Positions 8,851 through 20,441 of a stretch of DNA of 29,963 nucleotides are shown here, one piece after another. This stretch comes from Phoronis ovalis. Its lineage: Eukaryota > Phoronida > Phoronidae. Numbering within the stretch: position 1 is the stretch's first letter; each line of letters starts with the position of its first letter. Made by a program: the position numbers and the translations under genes. The stretch spans positions 1 through 29,963 of the forward strand of contig JAOXYB010033062.1 of NCBI GenBank assembly GCA_028565635.1, written 5' to 3'. Under the pieces are notes generated by a model. It was not told where the DNA came from, did not search any database, and saw only the letters and a program-made list of their open reading frames with translations.

Positions 8851-11800
8851 TCATTTATCATCCTCCAAACTAGCCGTATGGTGGTTATGATGAACAATCT
8901 CCCATCGTTTCATCCATGGACCGGAGAGAGTGGTTTCAAACTCATCTTCCTCCTAATGAAAGAACGTGAACATTTCAGGATAAACAGTCAACAATAAATG
9001 AAAATGTATACAGTCAAGTTCGATATTATTCTATAAGATGTCACACCATGTGACTGATTTTCTTTTAATTACGAAGGCTACTTGATCATCTAAAATAGTG
9101 CATGTGATTCTCAATCCGCCTCCTTGTTTATAGTTCGTAGGTACAGGTGTAACGCCAAAAATTGGTCCAAAGTGGCGAAAACTAATGCAACCTGCATATT
9201 GATTGAAAATAGAAAAACGCATACCGATGCAAAACTAGAACAAATACCGGACATATTTAAGTATGTATCCATACTGAAATGCGGAAAAAGATCTTGAAGT
9301 ATCACAAAGGCATCTGACGTACCAAGAGGGCAAAATATGCGGACTTACCAAGCGTCTTCTGCACACAAGCAAATGTACAATTTAGCATGCCTCTAATTCT
9401 GAGATGTAAAATAAATTCATTTCCTAATCACTTTTGCATTTATACACTAAAAGCAAACCTTATTAACAGATTTATTTTGCATTTTAGTTCTATCCACTGA
9501 ACAGAATGTTTCCCAATCGGGCTTCAAGTTTGGATTCTTAGCTGATCGAAGTACAGTGCCATCCTTCAGTCCAAATAGCCCATATGGCTTCTCTGGATTT
9601 GACCATCTAAGATCTACACTCCACCTAATGTCATTGGATACATTTGGCAAGCTAAAAAAACGCATCGACATATAAATTACAAGAACATTATAAAACGAGC
9701 TAATTTTTATCTAAAAATGAAACACGAAGTATTTTAGGTCTGGTGAAAAGCTACATGGGTGTAAAGCCATTAATGAAGTTTTGAACCCTGTGAATTTAGA
9801 TGAACAAGATAACCTTCAGTATATAACGGAAAACAAAAAAACAATATATTAATGTTCTTCACAAATACTAGAAACTATGTCAACTTACAGATCCGTACAA
9901 TATTTCTCTCTGAACCTACATGTAAGCGAATTCTTTGTCATAGAAGCACGGTGAATAACAGTCTGAATAAATCCGTACCTTCTCAACTAACGTCTGGGGT
10001 TAATTAACCACAGTCTATTTTTGTTATATTCCTTCAATTTAACAAGAGCGAAATAAGTACGTCACTAAGCTTTTGCAAACCCAGATAGGCCTTTCTGTCT
10101 GTGTGATCCATCGTCGCCTACTACGTCTATTCTATCATGATGGCTCTTTCTGAATAGGTATCGCCGGGATCTTCCTTTTGCTTAGCGGATTATATATAAA
10201 CTCTGGCAGGGCAGAAATGTGTGTGATCGATCCCCTACCTGCTTAGTCCACTGTTACACCTATTATTGTAAGCTGCAATTTGATTGGTGTCAAGACTTTC
10301 GTGACACTTTATATAGAAATAAAGGGATATAATCGTTCGTTTTCGAGATAATAAACAAAAATTGACTATAACTACTATGATTAAGCCCAGACGTTAGTTG
10401 AGAAGGCACGCAACACTAACGGATGGATTTATTCAGACTGGGTGAATACCAATAGAGTGCAAAATACATTGTACACTTCTTGAATTTGTCGCAGACAGAA
10501 TTAAACATTATACACAGCCTTAAAACACATCACAATTAGCTGCATATCCTAGCTGCATATATTCAAGAGTGTAGACTTGGCGATAGAACCTGGAAATATT
10601 AAACATACCTTCTATGAGGCAAAATATTACTGAACAGCAGAAGTCCACCATACGGTACTGGACAAGTTAAAATATCTTCCTTCAAGTTTACTCCTACAAA
10701 AAAAAATCATATATTTTAATTTCCACAGACATTGTCGAACGAAACTAGCTCATGCATTTCTCACGAATAGTTCTCCCTGACATGAGCCAACGGTAAAATG
10801 ATTACATTTGTTCAATATTTTGCATAAGTATAATAATGGTGTTCCTATAGTCATAACATTTATACTCTTGTAAAAAAACGGACCACGTGCACATCAAATT
10901 AAAGTTATAGTGCATGATGTAGCACTAATGTAAAAAATAGTTGGTAAAGAATACATACCAAGTGTCTTCTTCATTTCTTCCTCCTCAAGCATAATATACC
11001 ATGTAGGTCCAGCACAGCATTGATGGAGAGCTATCTGACCCTTACGGTGGCCAAATTTGGCAACCTGTAACAGAACATAAGCACGACACTAAGGCAAGGG
11101 CAGCCTCTATTTCAGAAGTCACGAAAAGATGGAAAACCTACATATTCGTGAAAACAATTTCTACAAAGTGCTCATACTGAGAGACTTAAATGTGGTACTG
11201 GCTATGAAATAAGAATAAAAGAAAAGTGTAAACACCTGACAAACATTCTAGTTTCAATTGTGTTTGTACTGCGGAAAAGAAGGAAGTAGCCGTTATTTTT
11301 GTGTTACCTGCATGCATCCATTAGTTTCGTTGGCATCTAAAAATGGTATCCATGCTGCTGGTATGTGTGTGCTGTAGGAAGCATCATCAAAATATGCACT
11401 ATCTATAATTAGAGAAAGAATTACATTTGTAATAACATTTTGCCGCCAGCCCTATCACTCACATTATATTCATGTTCACTAGTTCTGGCGTCTTTTTATA
11501 ATTGACTTTGTAATTAAACGATTGCAGCATTACCCTGAAATATATTTTATGTATTGTGCAAAAATACCTTGATGCCAAGGAACAACAGTGGCCTCGCTCT
11601 TCGGAGTCTTAGGACGTAGATTCCACATAGGACTGGCCGCAATTTCTGGACCTATCAATTGCTCAATCACATTTAAAATTCTCTCGTTTGCCCAAAGATC
11701 TCGGAACGCCTGAGGTGAAGAAAACATATGTTGATACGTTTTCTTGTAATGGGTAATGCATTTTGCGTGCATCAATTTGTTTGTAAAAGATATACCAAGA

Positions 11801-13118
11801 AATTATATATTTTTTAAAGACAAACACGAACCAACGGCATTCCCATGAGAGCACTGGAAGGGTAGATACATGGGTGGCTATCAAAAGTTAAATTTAGAAT
11901 TGTGTCCTTGAAATATATTTATAATTATAACAGTCAATGTCAAACTTTTACTAAATGTTACTGAATGCGCAAGTAAAATTATACCTGCGGCAAAATCCCT
12001 TGCTTGTGCAGGATTATATTTGTTCCAGGAAATTCCTTCTCAATCAGAGTTAATCTTTCAAAAAGTCCGCTGTCCCGGTGCAACTCTAAAATACATTAAA
12101 CAATTAACCGCAATACTGTTTACATGGGGGAAATTCCGGTATACTATAGTATAAAGCTCTGGGAATGTCAGAGGAGTTACAAAGGAATATATCATTGAAG
12201 CTTATATACATTTTCGATTATACATGGCTTGAGATGGGGCACGTTTAAACTAGTTTGCTTGAATTTTTAAACATTGAAAAAACGTACAGCAAAAGAAACA
12301 ATTAATACATTACTTGAAATTTTTCCAGCATTGTGCAGTTTGTTGGCTAAGTCGTCCACGAGTATTTTTATGGCTTCTCTACACGGATCTAACTCTTCTC
12401 GGGAAAAGAAATCCTCCAGTAATACGTATCCCTGAAATTTTTATATTAGCACACTTAATGATTTGAACTATCAACATTGTCAAAACAATAAATCTGTTAA
12501 CATATTTTCATCAATGTAAGACTAAAAAAAACAAGATTTAAAAAAATGCATGTAACAGCTAGGAATTGCTCTATTTTATTCTCATGTAGAAACGATCTGA
12601 AACTCTGTATTACTAAAAAAGGAAAATAGTTAGCTAGCATTGCTCTAATCTATATTTAGAATGACAAAATTACTATCTTATCGTTGTGACCTGCTGAGAG
12701 CTACATTAAAAAAACTTAACCTAGACAAATGAAGAGAAATGTGTTTGCACTGCACATAAGTTACAAACAGTGACAAGTTAATTCCTTCAAATATAAAGAA
12801 AACTATTAGCTGACTATTCAATAGTGTAATTAAAATATACTAGTTAACTATTTCAAATGTATAGCAAACACTTTGGTGCGGGATATATTCTGAATTCAAA
12901 TATGTCTTGTCAATCGATCGTCTTGTATCATGATAGCTAGTTGCACAAGATTTTACAGGGTTTTTTTATTATACCTCTTCGAAATATTGCTTAAGTTGAT
13001 CGTCAGTCAGTTGCCCTAGTTTTTTCTCCTCCAGCTGAGGGGGAATTTGCGTGAAAACCTCTGGAAAGCATTCTTCTGTCAACCCAGGCCAGTTACGAGA
13101 ACTGTTTGTATCAGGCAT
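8851..13118 (-). CDS. Phytanoyl-CoA dioxygenase family protein, nine exons, 361 aa
   Basis: Fe(II)/2-oxoglutarate-dependent oxygenase of the PhyH family. It would couple 2-oxoglutarate decarboxylation to hydroxylation of a substrate not predictable here. Exons: 13118-12975, 12431-12314, 12085-11985, 11709-11568, 11402-11308, 11064-10959, 10693-10609, 9651-9459, 8952-8851. Every boundary is GT-AG and the phases join into one frame from ATG to TGA. Ligands are in the expected order: H167-Q-D169 (HxD, split by intron 4), distal H262 in LPHRS, and R273 for the 2-oxoglutarate carboxylate. Human PHYH uses H175, D177, H264 and R275, so the 11-residue H-to-R spacing is identical. The C-terminus has the KRWEIVHHNHHT signature common in this family's bacterial and invertebrate members. 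There is no PTS1, PTS2 or signal peptide, so cytosol is the default location. A hAT-like MITE sits in intron 7. It is not a clear orthologue of PHYH or PHYHD1, so I leave the symbol blank. Family call is very secure; substrate unknown. Confidence 0.93.
9959..10440. mobile_element. hAT-like MITE, copy 2, in intron 7 of the dioxygenase gene
   Basis: It has the same CAGTCTGAATAAATCC ... GGATTTATTCAGACTG ends and the same interior as the element at 7661-8131, in the same orientation. The left inner terminal region has lost about 20 bases relative to the right. The 8-bp direct repeats GGTGAATA at 9950-9957 and 10441-10448 are a clear target-site duplication, with one extra A before the left end. 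It lies wholly inside an intron, so the reading frame is unaffected. Confidence 0.88.
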
Positions 13119-13561
13119 TTTTATTATGCCTGCTATATCAATTTGAACTTTACAGTCGTGTAATCACAGCTACATACACATATCAATGTATTGTACAGTC
13201 ACACTATCAGTCCGGGCACACGATTTGTCAATTTTTCCAGAACCCTCGATAAATTTAGGCTGCATAGCATACCGTATTTTCCCAAATAATCGCCGATAAG
13301 TTATAGTCTTTAAATTGAACACTAACCAATTTAATCCTAAAGCTGTTATTGTTTTACAGAATGAATTTCCCGTAAGGAATTACCTCAGACAGATATTCTC
13401 AAAAGTTTCTTAACGTAATCGTACAATTCAATCCATTTCCACATTGCCACTTCGCAACTAGGTTGAACAAGCTGCACTCTAGTACGTTTTACGGAATCAG
13501 AACGTTTTAAATTTCCTCTGCTAGTGGAATCTAGTCCACGCTATTTAAGCAAACAATTTAC
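13119..13561. other. Upstream region of the dioxygenase gene
   Basis: This is the 5' flank and probable promoter/5' UTR of the minus-strand oxygenase gene. I see no convincing TATA box, and no coding exon can be supported here. It also separates that gene from the decayed tectonin exons. Confidence 0.4.
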
Positions 13562-15219
13562 ATTCACGATAATAAATCCGATTGTTATTGTTGACCCCCC
13601 AGATTATTCCATCACCACTGCTGATCTGTTTCAGCCCTCCATCAATCTGTTCCCATCCAGTTCCTTCATAACCCGGATTGTGATAAATACCAGTACGATA
13701 TAGAAGATGACGCCAAGGGGAACAACACCTCAGACACCAGACAAGTCAGCTGAGACATCCGTGAGACGAATACCATTTATGTATGTCCAGGCAGTACTTA
13801 CTATACAGTAATGATAGCACTATGGCGTATTTAAAAAGAATGCTTGATTCTATTACACACTCCTATTTTATTTTCCCATATAGATTAAGAACTGTACGTA
13901 GTTTGCGTGTAGTCACTCTGTGCGCTATAACGTCCATTCTACATTACAATAACTCACTACTCGAGTGCCACTCCCGGGGGGTACTCGAGTGCCACTCCTC
14001 AAGTTTTAAATTTCTTTTATTTTATATTCAGGAACTTAGTTTGTTTTGAATTCACGCTTGTTTCCAACTGATTAAAGTTTGATAATCTGCTGGGGGTTGA
14101 GTGTAATTTCATTAAATAAAAAACTAATCCTCAAAAGAGTAAAGATTATATAATCACCGATGTATTTACCTTGACAGAATGTTGCAACTATCTCCGTAAT
14201 TGTGTTGTAATTCTATGAAAATCTATGAAGTTTAACATTTTCGGAAAGCAAAATAATAGATTATTAATTCTTACAAAATAGTTATGATTTGAAATAGTAG
14301 AAATAAGTTGAAATAGAACTCTGTGGTTATCCTTCTTATTAACTCATTTCAACAACCACGCAAGCGACTATATATGTAGCAAAGCATTTGTAAAATAATA
14401 ACTCCTATAAAAGTTAAAAAGCTGGTACCTTCTGGTATAGAAGGTGAAACTCCAACCCTTTTGTAGACTAGGTAACCGGCGTACATATCCCATACCTCAT
14501 TGTTAGCCGAAACACTAACTTGCGCGAGTTTTCCAACAACATGACTCCAAGTCGTCTCCAAGTGGTTACTGTGGTTTGCAGCAGAAATTCCTAAAATATC
14601 ACAGAAAATTATTATACTAATTTGTTAAAGCTCTTTTTGTGAATCCCGCGTGCAAAAGTATTCCAGAAATGATCCCGAATCAACCTACTATCCGATCCTA
14701 CATTGCAGTGAACTCAATTTTTCATCGCCAACATTGTTCAAGGCAAATCATGCATCTTGTGGATCACTGGGTAAAAGCAGAGCAAACGCAATTTTGCTGT
14801 TATGGTGGTGTGGTTTTGTGTAATATGGAGGTATATTACCGCCTTTTATTACCTCCCTATGGTAATAATCTACGCGGAAAAGCTCTAACTGGAAAATGCT
14901 ATAATCTGAATAGTTATGCGTTATTGTGCTTAGTATAAAGTTTGATCCAGTGAATGTCAAAGAGAAAGATACCTATTCTTAATTATGAAAATATCACAAT
15001 AAAAATCCACACCCCCTACAAAATTATCTCCTACGGAAATCTGTGTCAATATGCCGTCTGTTTTTTCCCATCCCGCGGATCCTGTAGTTGGATTAGTATT
15101 GAAGGCACGATAACTACCAGTTCAGTAAGAGACAGAATTGCCGTCAATGACGCCCTAAAATCCAGCTGGTCCGGAGGCCACCCATTTCAAACCTCCACTG
15201 ACAATTTCCCAAGCAGATC
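13562..15219 (-). pseudogene. Decayed tectonin (beta-propeller lectin) gene, three exons
   Basis: Three exon-like blocks encode tectonin repeats (the W..i.G.L.qisvg...vWGVn pattern), a fold used by secreted innate-immune and egg lectins. Block A (15219 to about 14973) follows a good acceptor and reads SAWEIVSGGLKWVASGPAG, then TAG where VWGV needs Trp. It later has TGA where YRTG needs Arg (consistent with CpG decay of CGA), and a third repeat has Gly for Trp. Block B (14590-14429) is open for 54 codons with acceptor and donor, reading TTWSHVVGKLAQVSVSANNE and YKRVGVSP. Block C (13800-13562) reads WTYINGIRLTDVSADLSGV, then TGA for the WGV Trp, a 2-base insertion near 13708, and resumes with GWEQIDGGLKQISSGDG and IIWGVNNNNRIYYRE. 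No signal-peptide exon is visible. Several independent disabling changes mark it as a pseudogene; the tectonin assignment is firm. Confidence 0.85.
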
Positions 15220-15934
15220 CTGAAGAAACTATAAATTCGAAAAATAATTACCTGTCAGTAATGAAATAATCATGCTTACGCTGGGTTATTGTCTTTTAGT
15301 TCCGAAAGTGGATGGTAATTAATAAATCAATACCAAAATAAGTACGTGATGTTACAAATTAGGAATTATCTGTACGGTAGCATCTCCGGACAAATATTTC
15401 CCTATTAGGCCAATATTTCTGAGGGGAACGTGTGCTGATTTACTAATAATATTAACGTGATTGAAATTTAGTAAATGCTTTTACAGATGTCTAAATGAAT
15501 ATATCTGGATACCGCATTTAAATATCGACAATTTAGTCCAAATTGAAGCCTATATCTCACTTATTATAGTACTTATATATTAATATTAGATATTATATAT
15601 TAATAAATAGAAACTAAAACAAATCATAGCACTGAAACTGAAGACATTGAACAATTGGTCTCTCTTACACCAAAACATTACATAAGCTTCTATAAATAGA
15701 TATGAATATATTATATTTTTTTCATGTAAAATAAACATAGTCTGTGCAACAATTAAAATGTAGATATCATCGTAAAACCAGTGTACAACGTCAGTATTTC
15801 ATGTCCATATGTGTAAATAACTATGAAACGGCAGGGAACGTCTTCTTAAACAGTATACTTTCATTTGGATAATGTTTATTTCGAAAACTTATTTCCTAAT
15901 CGCTATGCGTTTTGCATTACAGCAGGTCGGAATC
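15220..15934. other. AT-rich spacer
   Basis: No gene is supported. TATTAATATTAGATATTATATATTAATA at about 15580-15605 is a low-complexity near-palindrome. I looked here for the missing 5' exon of the tectonin pseudogene and could not identify one. Confidence 0.4.
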
Positions 15935-17420
15935 ATGGCAGACAAAAACATACACTGTAAACACCCGCGGTAAGCATTGAGGTTAATATTCGGCGCTATT
16001 AAATGTAAGACTTCGCGCAAATTTTCTGTGAAAATTTACTATTACATATAACAAGAATACTATTGTTTATCCTATAATTTATAAGAAAACTAAATGCTGT
16101 GATAATTTTGAGAAAAATAAAAATTCTCCAAAATATCCAGTAGTTCTAAACGAGATGGCCACCTAACATGCTAATAAATTTCAAATATTTTCAATACCCA
16201 ATTGCTCGCCAAAATATTTTAATAATTTTTAATGAGAATTTTTCATAGCAAAACAGCTTCCTCATCAGCAGCTGGATGATTCATTTAAGTGCTTACTAAG
16301 ATTGTCACTATGACTAGTTTAGCGTTAATGTTTAATTCAATAAACAGTCATATGTAAACCGATAAAAAATCCTCTTTTTTTGTTGTATAGCATATATTTC
16401 TTATCAAGATAATCAAGGAAACACCTAACCACGTGGAAGAAGTCTATTTATACATTATTGTTAATAACTACATGTAGATGCAATTTTGGAACCTGGAATC
16501 AATGTAATATAATGATACCCTTGTAAGTGAAATAATACTATTATGAAAATGCAAACAAAATGACATTTAATTTTAATTTCCAGCGTCTTAATTTAACAAA
16601 AAAAGTAATCATTTTTAAAATTAGGTTTGTGTATAATTTTATTGATCGATTTTGCTTGTTAATTATTACCAGTAAAAAGTTCAAAGTCGTAAATAACTTT
16701 AACGACATTTCATCATCTTTGTAATCATTCTCCTGATGCTGGTGAGTGAATAGGAAAGTAGATGGTTACTGTTTAACTGGGTGCATTGGTAATTATTACT
16801 TATTTCGATCGAGTATCATGTCAAATTGACAAATGACCGCTTCAGCGTAACATGTAACTCTCAGACCGAGGGTAACTTTGCCCTACGGTAAATGATCTCA
16901 AACGCAGAAAATATAATGTATGTAATCTAGCTACGCCCTGAATTTACATTATACAGAAACTAAGGAGAATCGAAAACCACGTACTTTAAAACAAAAAAAT
17001 TATGCAGTAATTATGCATACCCACATTTTACTTTGACATTTATCCTTAAGTAGTTTCAGGACTGTATCCGGGGACTGTATATAAATCTTGGTAAGTGAAC
17101 ACCTTTCTCCCATGCACATGGCGGGTCGACAAAGTGAATGTTTCATCGTTTTTTACAGTAACTACGAACAACAAATTAATATAATAAAAAACATTTTTAA
17201 AATGTTTATCAGCACTTACACGTAGCTAGCTACACAATACTTATAATTACAACTGAATTTAACTGTCTCTAGTACCATATCATATTTATGTTTGTATTTT
17301 TATTGACATTTCAGAAACCAAGGTGATGAAATAAATACTGATAGCACAGGTGACACAGGGAGTGCCATGGAGAGACTCAGTGAGCAGCACCAAATGCAAT
17401 ATATTATATACTATGAATAA
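15935..17420 (+). CDS. Possible two-exon micro-protein gene (46 aa) or 3' end of a gene
   Basis: The exon at 15935-15969 starts MADKNIHCKHP and ends at a consensus donor (CG/GTAAGC). The exon at 17315-17420 follows a strong acceptor (TTATTGACATTTCAG) and continues in the matching phase to GEINT-like acidic sequence, ending ...QMQYIIYYE and TAA. AATAAA overlaps the stop (17416-17421), with a second AATAAA just after. The phase match across the 1.3-kb intron and the polyadenylation signals are the evidence. The bases before the ATG also follow an acceptor-like TTGCATTACAG, so this ATG may be internal and the gene may start upstream. No domain or family is recognised, and the model could be a coincidence of splice-like sites. 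Confidence 0.3.
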
Positions 17421-18680
17421 ATAATAAAAGACAACGTCTATGAAAAATAGTAATGCTCAGTAATTGTGTTATTTTAAAATGTATTTTCAAATAAATCCCA
17501 CAAATAAAAGTTTCGGCTGGTCAAATAATGCTCCTTGCGGAGCTCTAAACAGCAATGTGTTTGCCTTGCTTTAGACTTCAAATGGACACAAGGGGATGGA
17601 ATTTTCTGTCCGGACAATCTATTTCAAAATGTTTTGCCCTAGGACAATTCAATTTGTAATCGGTGGTCGCAACGCAGAAACCTAGCCAAGTAAACACCCA
17701 AATTAGTGTCCTAAGTCCCGGGGATACTGCCATTCAAAGTAACTCTATACGGTATAAGGACACAATTGATTTTCCCATCCACTTCTACAGTAATTTCACG
17801 TAACTTAAATCATTATAAAAATTTCCCAAACATTGCGCAAAGAAAATTACCTGTTAAGAACTGAAGATTATTATGTGTAACCCAGTTAATTTTTCGTGCA
17901 GGCATGACCATCAAATGTATTTGCTATTCCGCTATGTAGACTACCCCCAGAAAAATGCAACGTAACAACTGACAAAATTCATAGCTTTGCCCTAGCTCAA
18001 ATAATCCTATCAAATTTTGGTTAATTTTGCTTTAAAAAGCTAGTATTAGTTTCTCTTGTACAATGATTTCCCTTTCAAAGATAGACAAACAAAAAAGCCA
18101 GCGCCAAGGAGGAAAAAAAGAAAAATCATAAATTTAAGGTTGACGTACTGCTTCCAGCACGGCCAGCCTTAGCGCCACCACTGTGGTTACATCTATTGTG
18201 ACCTTATGCCAAATTCAAAATGGCATCTCTGAGATTCTTGATGAGCACGATGAATTTCTGTTAAAAACCATATCTCCTTGAAAAAGCGTACAGTTAATTT
18301 TTTTGCAGACTTGCCTATTGTTCGTAATAACAGTGGATGTAATAAGCCTCTCCACCCAAGGACATGATCTAGGGTATATAGGTATGTTTGAGATAGTAAA
18401 ATGTACAGCATGGATAACATTAACTATAAAATGTGGCTTGTCCGAGTACAGGTAAACTTTAAAATACAGTTTTATGAGGTTTTGGGGGCGTATTTTCATT
18501 TTTGTTGCATATTTTACAGCTTTCTTTGAAGAAATTTCCAAAACACTCAAACTAATTAAATTATAAAAGAGTGCACAGAAACACATAATTTCAAGTAAAA
18601 TTATATATTTTTTCTGTAATTCACTTGTGCTGACTACCACAGTAATGTATTCACACAGTCAAACATACAAAAACATACCT
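17421..18680. other. Non-coding stretch, nothing firm
   Basis: An overlapping pair of open frames on the minus strand (18193-18640) shows no domain and has composition like the surrounding AT-rich DNA. A GC-richer patch at about 18095-18190 looks like part of an old repeat, but I cannot name it. Confidence 0.4.
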
Positions 18681-18728
18681 ATATGTGTGCCGCCCAATAG
18701 GCCCCTTTTTTCAGCTCCCGCATTACAT

Positions 18729-19010
18729 ACCACAGGGTATGTTTTTCACGCTTCTCAAAGCTTTATTTTCCACATGTATACTTTTTCGTTGGATATTTAC
18801 CACAGGATATATTTTCAAAAAATATCGTTTACCACAGGGTGTACGTATTTCTTGGAAAACGCATTTACGATAGGTAGGAAAAATTAAGGTTCGTAAATTT
18901 TTCCATATTTACCACAGTGTATATATAATTTACAAGTGAATTTTACACAGGGTATCTATTTCAGGAGAGTTATTTACGACAGGGTATATTTTTTTCATTT
19001 ACGACAGGGT
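18729..19010. repeat. Irregular array of ACCACAGGGTATATTTTT modules
   Basis: At least seven copies of a 12-18 base module (ACCACAGGGTAT with T-rich tail, variants ACGACAGGGT and ACCACAGTGT) start near 18729, 18799, 18831, 18911, 18945, 18976 and 19001. Spacing is irregular (25-80 bases). The block is bounded by GCCGCCC-AATAGGCCCC (about 18689) and GCCGCCC-AGGTAGGCCGG (about 19015), which look like diverged direct repeats. The modules resemble the AGGGGTGTTTTTT modules of the inverted-repeat element at 3933-4272, so both may belong to one broader class of non-autonomous elements. Confidence 0.65.
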
Positions 19011-19172
19011 GTCGGCCGCCCAGGTAGGCCGGGGGTTCCCCTCCCACTTAAAAATTCCCAAGTGCTCGCGGCAAGAAAAAAAAGGTCGCCAAGAAAAACC
19101 TCGCTGCTCGCATTTAAGAGTCAATCATGACGGATGTTCGCGGCTCGGACAATGCTCGCGAAACTCCCCCTA
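19008..19172 (-). repeat. Dispersed repeat, copy 1 (partner at 23145-23338)
   Basis: On the minus strand this reads TGTAGGGGGAGTTTCGCGAG, later ACTCTTAAATGCGAGCAGCG, then TTTTTAAGTGGGAG and a G/C-rich end. The same order of blocks occurs on the plus strand at 23145-23338 (TGTAGGGGAGTTTTCGCAAG, TTCTTAAATGCGAGCAGCA, TTTTTAAGTGGGAG). It is therefore an interspersed repeat present in opposite orientations. Confidence 0.75.
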
Positions 19173-20287
19173 CAGCTAGCGCCCCCAATTTTATTTCCTT
19201 TGAGCTGCGGTCACCGTACTACCCCCATATTTCCCTCCTCAATGTCCCGTCACAAGACTCACAACAGATATTTCTGATGTCATTATACCGCATCACAAAG
19301 CAGTATTTTGTATATACGGGAGAGCATAAGTCGGAAACCTACTGTAAGCTACGGACGATATACAGAGTATGGAAAGCCGCTGGGGACCTCCGTAGTTTCC
19401 CATCGGCATTCCTTTAATACAAAATTCGCCCGGTTAACTTTTTTTCCAGTAGGCTCATATATATTAGCATTTCATATGTTCTTCAAGTCCGAGAACACTT
19501 TTAAAAGGAATCTGGTTAGCTGTGTTACAAAGTTCTCAGTTTACCAAGCCACCGAGTAAACTCACGCAGGCTACTGGCCATGATGGAAAGCAGAAGTTTT
19601 TTTTAACTTCAAAATCTTAATTATCAACAAAACAAGTCGAATAATTATTAATTTTATATAATTATCATGATATACTCCTCAAACTGGAATAAAGCTTGAA
19701 TTATTCAATTCTTATTAATTTTAAATGTTATTGCAAAAACAATATCTCTAAAATTCGAAAGGATATTATATTTATTCAAATCTTACATCGTTTACAATAT
19801 AGATGATCACAATCTAGGAAAACATAAATCAGTAAAAACTTTAAATAGTAATTTTACAAATACATTTTTTAGTAAATTACTTTATATAATATCAGCACTG
19901 AAAGTGTGAAGCTGTTATAAGACTGAGCTAATTCTAATAAAAACATCTTTTATATTTTCATATAGCTGCCATATTTCTCTTCACAGATTACTAATAATTA
20001 TATGCCAGAAATCAGCATTGTTCCTGCCTAAAGAGGGTGCCACAGTAAACGCTAGTACAGCTCAAAAAAATAATCAAATCACATAATCATGATACATCCC
20101 AACTTTATGAACACATCTATCACAAACTGTTTTAATTTTACCTCTCAGAGAAATTGTGCCATAGTTGTCTTTTACATTCTATAATCTTTCCGTGTTATAG
20201 ATATTTTAAAAATATTTATATATAATCTGTTAATAAGCTCAATATTATATGAACAGTGAAAAGATGTTTTCATCATTCTTTAAAAAG
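19173..20287. other. Spacer downstream of AGXT
   Basis: The segment to about 19560 is richer in GC and CG dinucleotides than its surroundings and holds overlapping open frames on the plus strand (to 19417 and 19559) with no recognisable domain. From 19600 on it is very AT-rich, low-complexity DNA. Confidence 0.4.
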
Positions 20288-20293
20288 TTTATT
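20288..20293 (-). terminator. AATAAA polyadenylation signal (AGXT)
   Basis: A canonical AATAAA on the minus strand lies about 150 bases past the AGXT stop at 20444-20442. That would give a short 3' UTR. It is chosen by position and motif only. Confidence 0.5.
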
Positions 20294-20441
20294 TTCTGTT
20301 CACTACCATTTATTAGAGACTCTAGAATGAGTTATCTGTATTACCTACTAATATTTCTCAGCAGTTCAAATTATAATAGAATCAATAAAAATAAATCATA
20401 TAATACCAATAAGAATCAAAAGGTGTTTTATAACACACCTG

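Noticed and set aside
9031-9305. Overlapping frames in intron 8 of the oxygenase gene (minus)
   Set aside because: Exons 8 and 9 join in phase without them and they show no family similarity.
9447-9671. Oxygenase gene ending in exon 8 by read-through to TAG at 9449-9447
   Set aside because: The donor AAG/GTTTGC at 9459 joins in phase to the exon at 8952-8851, which supplies the family-typical C-terminus. Read-through would truncate it, although an intron-retaining isoform is possible.
14954-15223. 89-aa frame on the plus strand
   Set aside because: It is the antisense shadow of a tectonin pseudo-exon, which has clear family motifs on the minus strand.
18193-18640. Overlapping 75- and 141-aa frames (minus)
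   Set aside because: No domain, no splice context, and composition like the non-coding surroundings.
19127-19559. Plus-strand frames in a GC-richer patch
   Set aside because: They begin inside a dispersed repeat and show no domain.
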